This document shows, piece by piece, positions 44,854 to 52,529 of a DNA stretch of 64,000 nt (position 1 is the stretch's first letter; each line of letters begins with the position of its first letter). This stretch comes from Devosia sp. ZB163. Its GTDB lineage: Bacteria > Pseudomonadota > Alphaproteobacteria > Rhizobiales > Devosiaceae. The position numbers and the translations under genes were made by a program. A model generated the notes under the pieces. The model was given only the letters and a program-made list of their open reading frames with translations, did no database searches and was not told the DNA's origin. The stretch spans positions 972,331 to 1,036,330 of the forward strand of contig NZ_JAQRMY010000001.1 of assembly GCF_028613635.1 (NCBI RefSeq), in the 5' to 3' direction.

Positions 44854-45828
44854 TCAGAGCTTGTCGGTGATCTCGCTCGTGTAGGCGCCCGACGGCTGGT
44901 TCTTGATGATCTTCTGGTCGAGCAGCGCCTTCTCGGTGCGGTTGTACGCGTCCATGTTGAGCTTGAAGTCGCTGGCGTCGACCAGCTTGGCCACTTCGCC
45001 CATCATGTACTTCTGGTGCGCGAGCGTCTGGGCGCCCGACTCGTCGTTGTCGATGACGATCTGGGCCGCCTCATCGGGATGCTCGATCGCATACTGCCAG
45101 CCCTTCTGCGAGGCGCGGACGAAGCGCACCATCTTGTCGGCGAATGCCGGGTCGGCGAGCTTGTCCTCCATCGCATAGAGGCCGTCCTCGAGCAGGTCGT
45201 TGCCGAGCTCGGTGTAGTTGAAGACGACCAGCTTATCGAGCGTGAAGCCGGCGTCGATCGCCTGGCCGAGCTCGTTATAGGTCATCACCGAGATACAGTC
45301 GGCCTGCTTCTGGACCAGCGGCGACACGTCGAAGCTCTGCTTGAGGACGTTCACGCCATCGGGGCCGCCCTCGGTCGGAATGCCGAGCTTGTTCATCCAG
45401 GCGTAGAACGGATACTCGTTGCCGAAGAACCAGACGCCGAGCGTGCGGCCCTTGAAGTCGGCTTCGGTCTGTACCGGGCCGTCCTTGGGGCAGATCATGA
45501 GGAGGCCGGATTTCTTGTACGGCTGCGCGATGTTGACGAGGCCGACGCCCTGTTCGCGTGCTGCCAGCGCGCCGCCCATCCAGTCGACGATCACATCGGC
45601 GCCGCCGCCGGCGATCACCTGCTCGGGCGCGACGTCCGGGCCACCCGGCTTGATCGTGATGTCGATGCCTTCATCGGTGTAGAAGCCCTTGTCCTTGGCG
45701 ACGTAATAGCCGGCGAACTGCGCCTGCGTTACCCACTTGAGCTGCAGCGTGACCGGGTCAGCCGCGAAGGTCGCCGAAGCGCCGAGCGCCATGGCGCCGG
45801 CCAGCAACCCAACCAGAAGCTTGTTCAT
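44854..45828 (-). CDS. NMT1/THI5-like ABC substrate-binding protein, predicted pyrimidine importer
   Basis: 324 residues with signal peptide MNKLLVGLLAGAMALGASAT, cleavage likely after TFA. NMT1/SsuA-like fold: VTLQLKWVTQAQFAGYYVAK, YTDEGIDITIKPGGPDVAPE, GADVIVDWMGGALAAREQG. Relatives bind thiamine-precursor pyrimidines, and rhizobial homologues occur with pyrimidine catabolic genes. It is the last gene of the operon after two permeases, an ATPase, the dihydropyrimidinase and the amidohydrolase, so uptake of a pyrimidine, dihydropyrimidine or hydantoin is the likely function. Ligand is inferred from context. Confidence 0.9.
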   Translation of the reverse strand: MNKLLVGLLAGAMALGASATFAADPVTLQLKWVTQAQFAGYYVAKDKGFYTDEGIDITIKPGGPDVAPEQVIAGGGADVIVDWMGGALAAREQGVGLVNIAQPYKKSGLLMICPKDGPVQTEADFKGRTLGVWFFGNEYPFYAWMNKLGIPTEGGPDGVNVLKQSFDVSPLVQKQADCISVMTYNELGQAIDAGFTLDKLVVFNYTELGNDLLEDGLYAMEDKLADPAFADKMVRFVRASQKGWQYAIEHPDEAAQIVIDNDESGAQTLAHQKYMMGEVAKLVDASDFKLNMDAYNRTEKALLDQKIIKNQPSGAYTSEITDKL

Positions 45829-45848
45829 TCTCGTTCCCTCATTCCCTG

Positions 45849-46964
45849 TTACGCCCGACCACCACGGACGGACGGATGCCAGAAGGTGACTGCCCTCTCG
45901 ATGAGCGCCACCACCCAGTAGAAGACAGAGCCCGCTAACGCCGCCACGGCGATCTCTGCCCAGACCATCTCGACATTGAGCTTGCCGATCTCACTCGAGA
46001 TGCGAAAGCCCATGCCGACGATGGGTGTCCCAAAAAACTCGGCCACGATTGCGCCGATCAGCGCCAGTGTCGAGTTGATCTTCAACGCGTTGAAGATGAA
46101 CGGCGCCGCAGCCGGCAGCCTGAGCTTGAACAGCGTCGACCAATACCCGGATGCGTACGTGCGCATCAGGTCGCGCTCCATGTGGCCGGCGACGTTCAGG
46201 CCCGCCACCGTGTTCACCAGCATGGGGAAGAACGTCATGATGACGACGACGGCCGCCTTGCTCGGCCAGTCGAAACCGAACCACATGACCATGATCGGCG
46301 CGATGCCGATGAGCGGCAGCGCCGAGATGAAGTTGCCCAGCGGCAGCAGCCCGCGCTTCAGGAACGGCGAGCGGTCGATCGCGATGGCAACGAGGAAGCC
46401 CGCCCCGCAGCCCAGCACATAGCCGGCCAGCACCGCCTTGAGGAAGGTCTGCTGGAAGTCCGCCGCGATCTTGGGAATGTTGTCGATGAGGCTCGTCCAG
46501 ATGCCGGAAGGCGAGGGGAGCAGCACCTTGGGCACGTTCCCGCCCCGCGTGATCGCCTCCCAGGCCACGACGATGGTGAGCCCGAAGACGACGGGAATGA
46601 GCACGCCCGCCACCTCCCGCACCTTGTCGGCGCTGATCGCGCTGGAGAGCCGCTCGGCAAACAGCCAGGCGAACAGCCAGGCCGAAACCAGCGCGAACCA
46701 GTAGCCCGGCTCGCCCTGCTGCAGCGTGTCGAGCGCCATTATCAACCCGATCGCGCCGAGCGCCGCGAGCCCGCCATCGATCCAGTAGGAGAGCGCCAGG
46801 CGGAAGCGCGCGAGGCTGAGGAGTGCGAGGACGAGGAACACGCCGACAACCGGGAACTCCCACACCGGCAGCGGCGCCCCCTCGGTCGAGGCGAAATCGA
46901 AGATCAGCGCCAACAGCGCAAAGCCCGACGCAAAAGCCGCGAGGAGGCGCTGGAACATGCTCAT
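45849..46964 (-). CDS. ABC transporter permease with extra N-terminal membrane domain
   Basis: 371 residues, about 110 more than the usual SsuC/TauC-type permease. The canonical part (from about residue 120: VLIPVVFGLTIVVAWEAITR ... LMRTYASGYWSTLFKLRLPA ... VEMVWAEIAVAALAGSVFYW) has the EAA-like loop. The extra N-terminal region holds roughly four hydrophobic segments (LLAAFASGFALLALIFDF; FPVVGVFLVLALLSL; GGLAALGAIGLIMAL; WFALVSAWLFAWLF). ATG 46964 overlaps the upstream permease stop by four bases; the frame continuing beyond is antiparallel noise. It forms the channel with the permease at 46961-47845. Confidence 0.9.
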   Translation of the reverse strand: MSMFQRLLAAFASGFALLALIFDFASTEGAPLPVWEFPVVGVFLVLALLSLARFRLALSYWIDGGLAALGAIGLIMALDTLQQGEPGYWFALVSAWLFAWLFAERLSSAISADKVREVAGVLIPVVFGLTIVVAWEAITRGGNVPKVLLPSPSGIWTSLIDNIPKIAADFQQTFLKAVLAGYVLGCGAGFLVAIAIDRSPFLKRGLLPLGNFISALPLIGIAPIMVMWFGFDWPSKAAVVVIMTFFPMLVNTVAGLNVAGHMERDLMRTYASGYWSTLFKLRLPAAAPFIFNALKINSTLALIGAIVAEFFGTPIVGMGFRISSEIGKLNVEMVWAEIAVAALAGSVFYWVVALIERAVTFWHPSVRGGRA

Positions 46965-47845
46965 GCCCGCGCCCCCAGTGCCGTATTGGTCACCCGCTCC
47001 GCAAGGCTCACCAGCGCAATCAGTGCACCAGCCAGCAGCGCCGCAGCCAGCAGGGCCGACCAGATCTGGATCGTCTGCCCATAGTACGAGCCGGCCAGGA
47101 GCCGCGCGCCGATCCCGTTGCTCGTGCCCGCCGGCAATTCGCCCACGATGGCCCCGACAAGGCTCGCCGCCACGCCCACCTTCATCGAGGTGAACAGGTA
47201 GGGCAGGGCAATCGGCCAGCGCAGCTTGGTGAACACCTCGAAGCGCGAGGCATTGTAGGTCCGCATCAGGTCGAGCTGGATCTGCTCGGGGCTGCGGAAG
47301 CCCTTCACCATGCCCACGACGACCGGGAAGAAGCTCAGATAGGTCGAGATCAGCGCCTTGGGGATCAACCCCGAAATGCCCACTGCGTTCAGCACCACGA
47401 TCACCATCGGCGCGATGGCGAGGATCGGGATGGTCTGGCTGGCGATGATCCACGGCATCAGCGAGCGATCCATCGCCTGGTTGTGGACGATGAACACCGC
47501 CAGCCCGATGCCGAACACCGTGCCCATGATGAACCCGAGCAGCGTCGCCGAGAGCGTCTGCCAGCCATGGTAGACGAGGCTGCGCTTCGATGTGACGGCC
47601 TGCTCGACCGTGGTCTTCCAGAACTCGCCGACGATCTGATGCGGGGCCGGCAGCAGCGGCTTCTCCGCGTTCAGCACATCATTGAGCTGCTGGCCGAAGC
47701 TGACATTGCTCACGTCGGTGCGCTGGTAGAAATCCGACATCCCCTGCCAGTTCATCAGCACCGCCGCCACGTACCAGACGACGATCAGCCCCGCGAGCAC
47801 GATCAGGATCGGAACGAGACTGCCCTCCCTCAAGGATCTGCCCAT
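46961..47845 (-). CDS. ABC transporter permease (SsuC/TauC type)
   Basis: 294 residues, membrane segments from PILIVLAGLIVVWYVAAVLM onward. The EAA-type loop LDLMRTYNASRFEVFTKLRW contacts the ATPase. A periplasmic insert of about 70 residues follows the first helix. It starts three bases after the ATPase stop and overlaps the next permease by four bases. It is part of the predicted pyrimidine importer. Confidence 0.93.
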   Translation of the reverse strand: MGRSLREGSLVPILIVLAGLIVVWYVAAVLMNWQGMSDFYQRTDVSNVSFGQQLNDVLNAEKPLLPAPHQIVGEFWKTTVEQAVTSKRSLVYHGWQTLSATLLGFIMGTVFGIGLAVFIVHNQAMDRSLMPWIIASQTIPILAIAPMVIVVLNAVGISGLIPKALISTYLSFFPVVVGMVKGFRSPEQIQLDLMRTYNASRFEVFTKLRWPIALPYLFTSMKVGVAASLVGAIVGELPAGTSNGIGARLLAGSYYGQTIQIWSALLAAALLAGALIALVSLAERVTNTALGARA

Positions 47846-47848
47846 CCC

Positions 47849-48649
47849 CTACACCTCGTAGGAATGGCCGGCCCGCAATCCCTCGCGGACCCGGTGCGCG
47901 ATCTCGAGGAACTCGGGCGTCTCGCGGATTTCGAGCGGGCGCTCGGCTGGCAACGTGCTCTCGATGATGTCGGTGACGCGACCCGGGCGGGGCGACATCA
48001 CCACGATCTTGGTCGAGAGGTACACGGCCTCGGGGATGGAGTGCGTCACGAACGCGATGGTCTTCCGCGTCGAGGCCCAGAGCTTCAACAGCTCCGAGTT
48101 GAGGTGGTCGCGCACGATCTCGTCGAGCGCGCCGAACGGCTCATCCATCAGCAACAGGTCGGCATCGAATGCGAGCGCCCGCGCGATCGAAGCGCGCTGC
48201 TGCATGCCGCCCGAGAGCTGCCAGGGGAACTTCTTCTCGAACCCATCGAGGTTGACGAGCTTCATCGTGCGCGCAATGCGCTCGCGGCGCTCGGCCTCGC
48301 TATAGCCCATGATTTCCAGCGGCAGCGCCACGTTCTTTTCGATCGTCCGCCATGGGAACAGGGCCGGCGCCTGGAACACGTAGCCATACGAGCGGTTGAC
48401 CCGCGCATCAGCCGGCGACGTGCCATTGACCGTGATCGAACCCGATGTCGGCTGTTCGAGGTCGGCGATGACGCGCAGGAACGTCGTCTTGCCGCAGCCC
48501 GATGGGCCGATGAACGAGACGAATTCCCCGCGCTTGATGTCCAGGTTGACATCCGACAGCGCCACCACGTCGCCGTCCGCTGTCTTGAAGGTCAGGCCGA
48601 GACCCTTGGCCTCGACCACGCTTTGCGATTTGCCCCCGTCAGTCGTCAA
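47849..48649 (-). CDS. ABC transporter ATP-binding protein (SsuB/TauB type)
   Basis: 266-residue ATPase: Walker A GPSGCGKTTFLR, Q-loop FQAPALFPWRTI, signature LSGGMQQRASIARAL, Walker B LLLMDEPFGALDEI, H-loop AFVTHSIPEAVYL. It lacks the TOBE domain of sugar ATPases, consistent with the nitrate/sulfonate/taurine class. It starts three bases after the dihydropyrimidinase stop, tying the importer to pyrimidine breakdown. Confidence 0.95.
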   Translation of the reverse strand: MTTDGGKSQSVVEAKGLGLTFKTADGDVVALSDVNLDIKRGEFVSFIGPSGCGKTTFLRVIADLEQPTSGSITVNGTSPADARVNRSYGYVFQAPALFPWRTIEKNVALPLEIMGYSEAERRERIARTMKLVNLDGFEKKFPWQLSGGMQQRASIARALAFDADLLLMDEPFGALDEIVRDHLNSELLKLWASTRKTIAFVTHSIPEAVYLSTKIVVMSPRPGRVTDIIESTLPAERPLEIRETPEFLEIAHRVREGLRAGHSYEV

Positions 48650-48652
48650 ACT

Positions 48653-50107
48653 TCAAACCCCGCTCTGCGGAATGCCAGTGCGCTCGATCTTGCGCGGAGC
48701 CGTGATTTCCTTCCACTGGCTCAGTGCCCGGTTCACAGGGTTCTTGGCCTCGCGCGCGACGAATTCGCCATGCCCGGGCTCATTCGACACCGTCCCCTCG
48801 GTCACCGCAACCTTGCCGCGGGTCAGCGTGAAGCGCGGCAGGCCCGTCACCTCGATTCCCTCGAACACGTTGTAGTCGATGATCGATTGCTGCGTCTTGG
48901 CCGCGATGGTCTTCTTCCGCTTGGGATCCCAGACCACGATGTCCGCATCGGCCCCGACGAGGATCGCGCCCTTCCTGGGGTACATGTTGAGGATCTTGGC
49001 GATGTTGGTCGAGGTCACCGCCACGAATTCGTTCGGCGTGAGCCGGCCGGTATTGACGCCCTTCGTCCACAGCACCGGCATCCGGTCCTCGAGCCCGCCC
49101 GTGCCGTTCGGGATCTTGGCGAAGTTGCCGATGCCCGTGCGCTTCTGCTCGGTGGTGAAGGCGCAATGGTCGGTCGCCACCACCTGCAGCGAGCCCGAAG
49201 CGAGCCCGGCCCATAGCGAATCCTGATGCTGCTTGTTGCGGAATGGCGGGCTCATCACCCGGCGCGCCGCATAGTCCCAGTCCTTGTTGAAATACTCGGT
49301 CTCGTCGAGCACGAGATGCTGGATCAGCGGCTCGCCATAGACGCGCATCCCCTTGCTCCGCGCCCGGCGGATCGCCTCATGCGCCTGCTCGCACGAGGTG
49401 TGCACGATATAGACAGGCACCCCCGCCATGTCGGCGATCATGATCGCCCGGTTGGTCGCCTCGCCCTCCACCTCGGGCGGCCGCGAATAGGCATGCGCCT
49501 CCGGCCCGTTGTTGCCGGCGTCGAGCAGCTTCTGCGTCATAGTCGCGACCACGTCGCCATTCTCGGCATGCACGAGGGGCAGGGCGCCGAGGTCCGCGCA
49601 GCGCTGGAACGAGGCGAACATCTCGTCGTCGTTCACCATCAGCGCGCCCTTGTAGGCCATGAAGTGCTTGAACGAGGTGATGCCGCGATCGACGACCTCG
49701 GCCATCTCGTTGAACACCTGCTCGCCCCACCATGTGATCGCCATGTGGAACGAGTAGTCGCACGATGCCTTGGAGGTCTTGTTGTCCCACATCTGCAGCG
49801 CTTCGAGCAGCGACTGGTTGGGGTTCGGCAGGCAGAAATCCACCACCATCGTGGTGCCCCCGCTCAGCGCCGCCCGCGTCCCGCTCTCGAAATCGTCGGT
49901 CGAGTAGGTCCCCATGAACGGCATCTCGAGATGCGTATGCGGATCGATCCCGCCCGGCATCACATAGCAGCCCGAGGCATCGAGGATTTCTCCCCCCGTC
50001 AGGTTCTGCCCGATCTCGGTGATCTTCCCGTCCTCGATACGGACATCGGCCGCATAGGTGAGATCGGCGGTAACGACGGTGCCGTTCTTGATGATTTTGC
50101 TGGTCAT
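48653..50107 (-). CDS. hydA: Dihydropyrimidinase (D-hydantoinase)
   Basis: 484-residue amidohydrolase that opens dihydrouracil or dihydrothymine to the N-carbamoyl-beta-amino acid. Binuclear metal ligands: His57 and His59 in GGIDPHTHLEM, the carboxylated Lys in SFKHFMAYKG, His in LPLVHAENGD and VYIVHTSCEQAH, and Asp in VATDHCAFT. C-terminal TRGKVAVTEG is usual for the family. ATG 50107 overlaps the stop of the DUF559 gene by four bases. An 11-base direct repeat (GTCATTCGAGT) at 50103 and 50120 overlaps the start codon. It lies between the M20 hydrolase and the importer in one operon. Confidence 0.95.
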   Translation of the reverse strand: MTSKIIKNGTVVTADLTYAADVRIEDGKITEIGQNLTGGEILDASGCYVMPGGIDPHTHLEMPFMGTYSTDDFESGTRAALSGGTTMVVDFCLPNPNQSLLEALQMWDNKTSKASCDYSFHMAITWWGEQVFNEMAEVVDRGITSFKHFMAYKGALMVNDDEMFASFQRCADLGALPLVHAENGDVVATMTQKLLDAGNNGPEAHAYSRPPEVEGEATNRAIMIADMAGVPVYIVHTSCEQAHEAIRRARSKGMRVYGEPLIQHLVLDETEYFNKDWDYAARRVMSPPFRNKQHQDSLWAGLASGSLQVVATDHCAFTTEQKRTGIGNFAKIPNGTGGLEDRMPVLWTKGVNTGRLTPNEFVAVTSTNIAKILNMYPRKGAILVGADADIVVWDPKRKKTIAAKTQQSIIDYNVFEGIEVTGLPRFTLTRGKVAVTEGTVSNEPGHGEFVAREAKNPVNRALSQWKEITAPRKIERTGIPQSGV

Positions 50108-50550
50108 TCGAGTTCCCCTGTCATTCGAGTGTGCCCCCGGGCCACCTCTCCCTTGGGGGAGAGGTCGGATTTCGCGAAGCGAAGTCCGGGTGAGGGGGCC
50201 TTCTCCAGCCTGTCGGCGATAACCTGCAGCACGCCGTCGATGTTCGTCAGAACGTCTGAGTTCCAGAAGCGCACGACTCGATAGCCATGCTGGCTCAGCA
50301 CTTCGGTCCGCCCCGCGTCTGCTAGGACACCGTCAGCGGTGCCATGCTGCCCGCCATCGAGTTCCACGATCAAGTCGCGTTCGCGGCAGGCGAAGTCGAC
50401 GACGTACGAACCCACCGGCTGCTGGCGCACGAACTTGCAGCCCAGCAGCTGTCTATCCCGCAGTCGGTACCAGAGCTTGCGCTCGGCATCCGTCGAGTTT
50501 TCCCTGAGGGAACGGGCACGCGCGACGAACCTGCTCTTGAGCGTCCCCAT
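50104..50550 (-). CDS. DUF559 (Vsr/restriction-endonuclease-like) protein 1, inside repeat element
   Basis: 148 residues of DUF559, a small PD-(D/E)XK/Vsr-like nuclease fold. Conserved positions: TDAERKLWYRLRDRQL, VGSYVVDFACRERDLIVELD with Asp and Glu as likely metal ligands, GGQH, and VVRFWNSDVLTNIDGVL. The C-terminal 25 residues (PSPGLRFAKSDLSPKGEVAR) are the translation of a repeat arm. ATG 50550 lies two bases from the other repeat arm. The gene splits hydA from the M20 hydrolase gene and runs in operon direction. No partner methylase or helicase is nearby. Function is unknown; a role in the spread or maintenance of the repeats is my inference. Confidence 0.85.
   Translation of the reverse strand: MGTLKSRFVARARSLRENSTDAERKLWYRLRDRQLLGCKFVRQQPVGSYVVDFACRERDLIVELDGGQHGTADGVLADAGRTEVLSQHGYRVVRFWNSDVLTNIDGVLQVIADRLEKAPSPGLRFAKSDLSPKGEVARGHTRMTGELE
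50143..50200. repeat. Right arm of REPIN-like repeat, 3' side of DUF559 gene 1
   Basis: 58 bases: CACCTCTCCCTTGGGGGAGA, GGTCGG, a GCGAAGC-type stem, then CCGGGTGAGGGGGCC. The outer parts are nearly identical to 50631-50685. It encodes the DUF559 C-terminus on the minus strand. Confidence 0.9.
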
Positions 50551-50552
50551 AA

Positions 50553-50685
50553 GGCCCCCTCACCCGGCGCTACGCGCCGACCTCTCCCCCAAGGGAGAGG
50601 TGGAGCCGCGGCACGATCTGGCCCTCCCGTCACCTCTCCCTTGGGGGAGAGGTCGGATCGCGTGAGCGATCCGGGTGAGGGGGCC
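50553..50685. repeat. Complete REPIN-like element, 5' side of DUF559 gene 1
   Basis: Left arm 50553-50602 (GGCCCCCTCACCCGG ... CCGACCTCTCCCCCAAGGGA, GAGGTG), spacer of exactly 28 bases containing GCGGCACGA, and right arm 50631-50685 (inverted copy). Outer ends are GGCCCCCTCACC and GGTGAGGGGGCC. Confidence 0.9.
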
Positions 50686-50711
50686 TTTCGTTGATTGGGT
50701 GGAAACTAACC

Positions 50712-51962
50712 TCACCCCACGATCTCCGCCGTCTCCAGCACCGCGCGCAGCAGCACATCCGTCCCCGCCGCGGCCCATTCCTTCGAAATCTCTTCCGCCT
50801 CGTTGTGGCTCAGTCCATCCACGCACGGGCACATGATCATCGCCGACGGCGCCACGCGGTTGATCCAGCACGCGTCATGCCCCGCCCCCGAGACGATATC
50901 GCGATACGAGTACCCCAGCTCCTTCGCCGCGGCCCGAACATTTCCCACCAGCGTTTTGTCAAATGTCACCGGGTCGAAATGCCCGACCTGCTCGACCTCG
51001 AAGCCGATATCCAGCCCCTCGGCGATATTCTCGATGCCGTAGCGGATGCGCTCGTCCATCTCGTCGAGCACCTCCTTGTTCGGTGAGCGGATATCGATCG
51101 TGAACACCGCCTTGCCGGCGATGATGTTGCGCGAGTTCGGGTAGACCTGGATGTGCCCCACCGCGCCGACGGCATCGGGCTGGTAGTCCATCGCCACCTC
51201 GTGCACCAGCTCGATCACCCGTGCCATGCCGAGGCTGGCATTGCGCCGCTTCGGCATCGGAGTGGAGCCGGTATGGGCCTCCTTGCCGGTCAGCGTCACC
51301 TGCAGCCACTTGAGCCCCTGGCCGTGCGTCACCACGCCGATATCGATGCCCTCGTCCTCGAGGATCGGCCCCTGCTCGATATGGAGCTCGTAATACGCGT
51401 GAATCTTCCGCGCCCCGACCACCTCGTCGCCGCGCCAGCCGATCCGCTCCAGCTCCTCGCCGAACGTCTTCCCGTCCTTGTCCTTGTGCGTATAGACGTC
51501 GGCCTGATCCAGCACCCCGGCGAATACGCCGGATGCCATCATCGCCGGCGCAAACCGCGCCCCTTCCTCATTGGTCCAGTTCACCACCACGATCGGGCGC
51601 TTGGTCCGGATGTCGAGGTCGTTGAGCGTCCGGATCACCTCGAGCCCGCCCAGCACCCCGAGCACCCCGTCATAGCGTCCGCCGGTCGGCTGCGTGTCGA
51701 GATGGCTGCCGACATAAACCGGATCGAGCCCCGGCTCGGTGCCCTCGCGCCGCGCGAACATGGTGCCCATCTGGTCGAGCCCCATCTCCATCCCGGCCGC
51801 CTCGCACCACCGCTTGAACAGCGCCCGGCCCTTGGCATCGTCATCCGTCACCGTCTGCCGATTGCTGCCGCCCGCAACCCCCGGACCGATCTCGGCCAGT
51901 TCGTGAATGGAGCTCCAAAGGCGCTCGGGGTCGATACGGAGGTTTTCGCCAGGAGCTGCCAT
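50712..51962 (-). CDS. hydC: M20-type Zn hydrolase, probable N-carbamoyl-beta-alanine amidohydrolase (beta-ureidopropionase)
   Basis: 416 residues of the allantoate/N-carbamoyl-amino-acid amidohydrolase subfamily. Metal-site motifs: VGSHLDTQPTGGRYDGVLG, WTNEEGARFAPAMMASGVF, LELHIEQGP-like ELHIEQGPILEDEG, and GAGHDACWINRVAP. The subfamily includes HydC/AmaB and bacterial beta-ureidopropionase, which hydrolyse N-carbamoyl-beta-alanine to beta-alanine, CO2 and ammonia. Position between dihydropyrimidinase and MmsA genes supports that role over allantoate. It is flanked on both sides by repeat-packaged DUF559 genes. The symbol hydC is used in the rhizobial sense; amaB is an alternative. Confidence 0.9.
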   Translation of the reverse strand: MAAPGENLRIDPERLWSSIHELAEIGPGVAGGSNRQTVTDDDAKGRALFKRWCEAAGMEMGLDQMGTMFARREGTEPGLDPVYVGSHLDTQPTGGRYDGVLGVLGGLEVIRTLNDLDIRTKRPIVVVNWTNEEGARFAPAMMASGVFAGVLDQADVYTHKDKDGKTFGEELERIGWRGDEVVGARKIHAYYELHIEQGPILEDEGIDIGVVTHGQGLKWLQVTLTGKEAHTGSTPMPKRRNASLGMARVIELVHEVAMDYQPDAVGAVGHIQVYPNSRNIIAGKAVFTIDIRSPNKEVLDEMDERIRYGIENIAEGLDIGFEVEQVGHFDPVTFDKTLVGNVRAAAKELGYSYRDIVSGAGHDACWINRVAPSAMIMCPCVDGLSHNEAEEISKEWAAAGTDVLLRAVLETAEIVG

Positions 51963-51965
51963 AGG

Positions 51966-52400
51966 TCAGTCTTTCTGTGAGGTCGCAGTCAGGTCCCCTC
52001 GCCCCTCTGGGGAGAGGGTGGCTGGCGCAAAGCGCCAGTCGGGTGAGGGGCAGTTGCGCAAGGTCAGGAGCAGCGCCTGCAGAACGCCGTCAGTATTGTC
52101 GAGGACTTCATTGTTCCAGAAGCGGAGTACCGAAAAGCCCTGTTCGTTCAGGTAGCGCGTTCGGCGCGCGTCGTTCGCCGATACCGAATGCTGGCCGCCA
52201 TCCACTTCCACAACAAGCATTGCATCGCGGCACACGAAGTCAGCAAAGTATGGGCCGATCGCGTACTGACGGACGAACTTGAACCCTTCCAGCCGACGGT
52301 CGCGCACACGGGACCACAGGCGCGACTCGGCATCAGTCGGTTGGGCCCTTAGCCCTCGCGCCCGCTTCCGAATCTCTGGGTCCCCGTGGCTGCCCCTCAC
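51966..52400 (-). CDS. DUF559 (Vsr/restriction-endonuclease-like) protein 2, inside repeat element
   Basis: About 144 residues from GTG 52400; the frame is open back to ATG 52526, but those extra residues (PLTPALSPEGRGG...) are translated repeat. The core matches DUF559 protein 1: PTDAESRLWSRVRDRRLEGF, GPYFADFVCRDAMLVVEVDG, GQH, LRFWNNEVLDNTDGVLQAL. The C-terminus PSPDWRFAPATLSPEGRGDL again reads through a repeat arm. The stop is three bases before the hydC ATG. The proposed GTG lies within the flanking repeat arm, so repeat and gene are physically interlocked. Function is unknown. Confidence 0.82.
   Translation of the reverse strand: MRGSHGDPEIRKRARGLRAQPTDAESRLWSRVRDRRLEGFKFVRQYAIGPYFADFVCRDAMLVVEVDGGQHSVSANDARRTRYLNEQGFSVLRFWNNEVLDNTDGVLQALLLTLRNCPSPDWRFAPATLSPEGRGDLTATSQKD
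51995..52051. repeat. Right arm of REPIN-like repeat (second subfamily), 3' side of DUF559 gene 2
   Basis: 57 bases: CCCCTCGCCCCTCTGGGGAG, AGGGTGGC, a TGGCGCAAAGCGCCA stem, then GTCGGGTGAGGGGC. Same position relative to its DUF559 gene as 50143-50200. Confidence 0.88.
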
Positions 52401-52497
52401 CCTGACCCTCTCCCCGGCGGGGAGAGGGGACGCGCCTTGCACTGCCGGTGCCCCATCGCCCCCTCTCCCCTCTGGGGAGAGGGCCGGGGTGAGGGGC
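52392..52497. repeat. Complete REPIN-like element (second subfamily), 5' side of DUF559 gene 2
   Basis: Left arm 52392-52430 (GCCCCTCACCCTGACCCTCT, CCCCGGCGGGGAGAGGGGA), spacer of exactly 28 bases, right arm 52459-52497 (CCCCCTCTCCCCTCTGGGGA, GAGGGCCGGGGTGAGGGGC). Confidence 0.88.
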
Positions 52498-52529
52498 AGA
52501 CCAGCAATGCCAGCGCTTATCCGCATCGC

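Noticed and set aside
50553-50685. REPIN-like palindromes considered as ordinary rho-independent terminators
   Set aside because: They lack T-tracts, occur in pairs with constant spacing, lie within operons and inside coding sequence, and share sequence across loci, so they are repeats first, although some may also stop transcription.
52401-52526. N-terminal extension of the second DUF559 gene
   Set aside because: The extra residues (PLTPALSPEGRGG and similar) are translated repeat arms, so a start near 52400 is preferred, though not proven.
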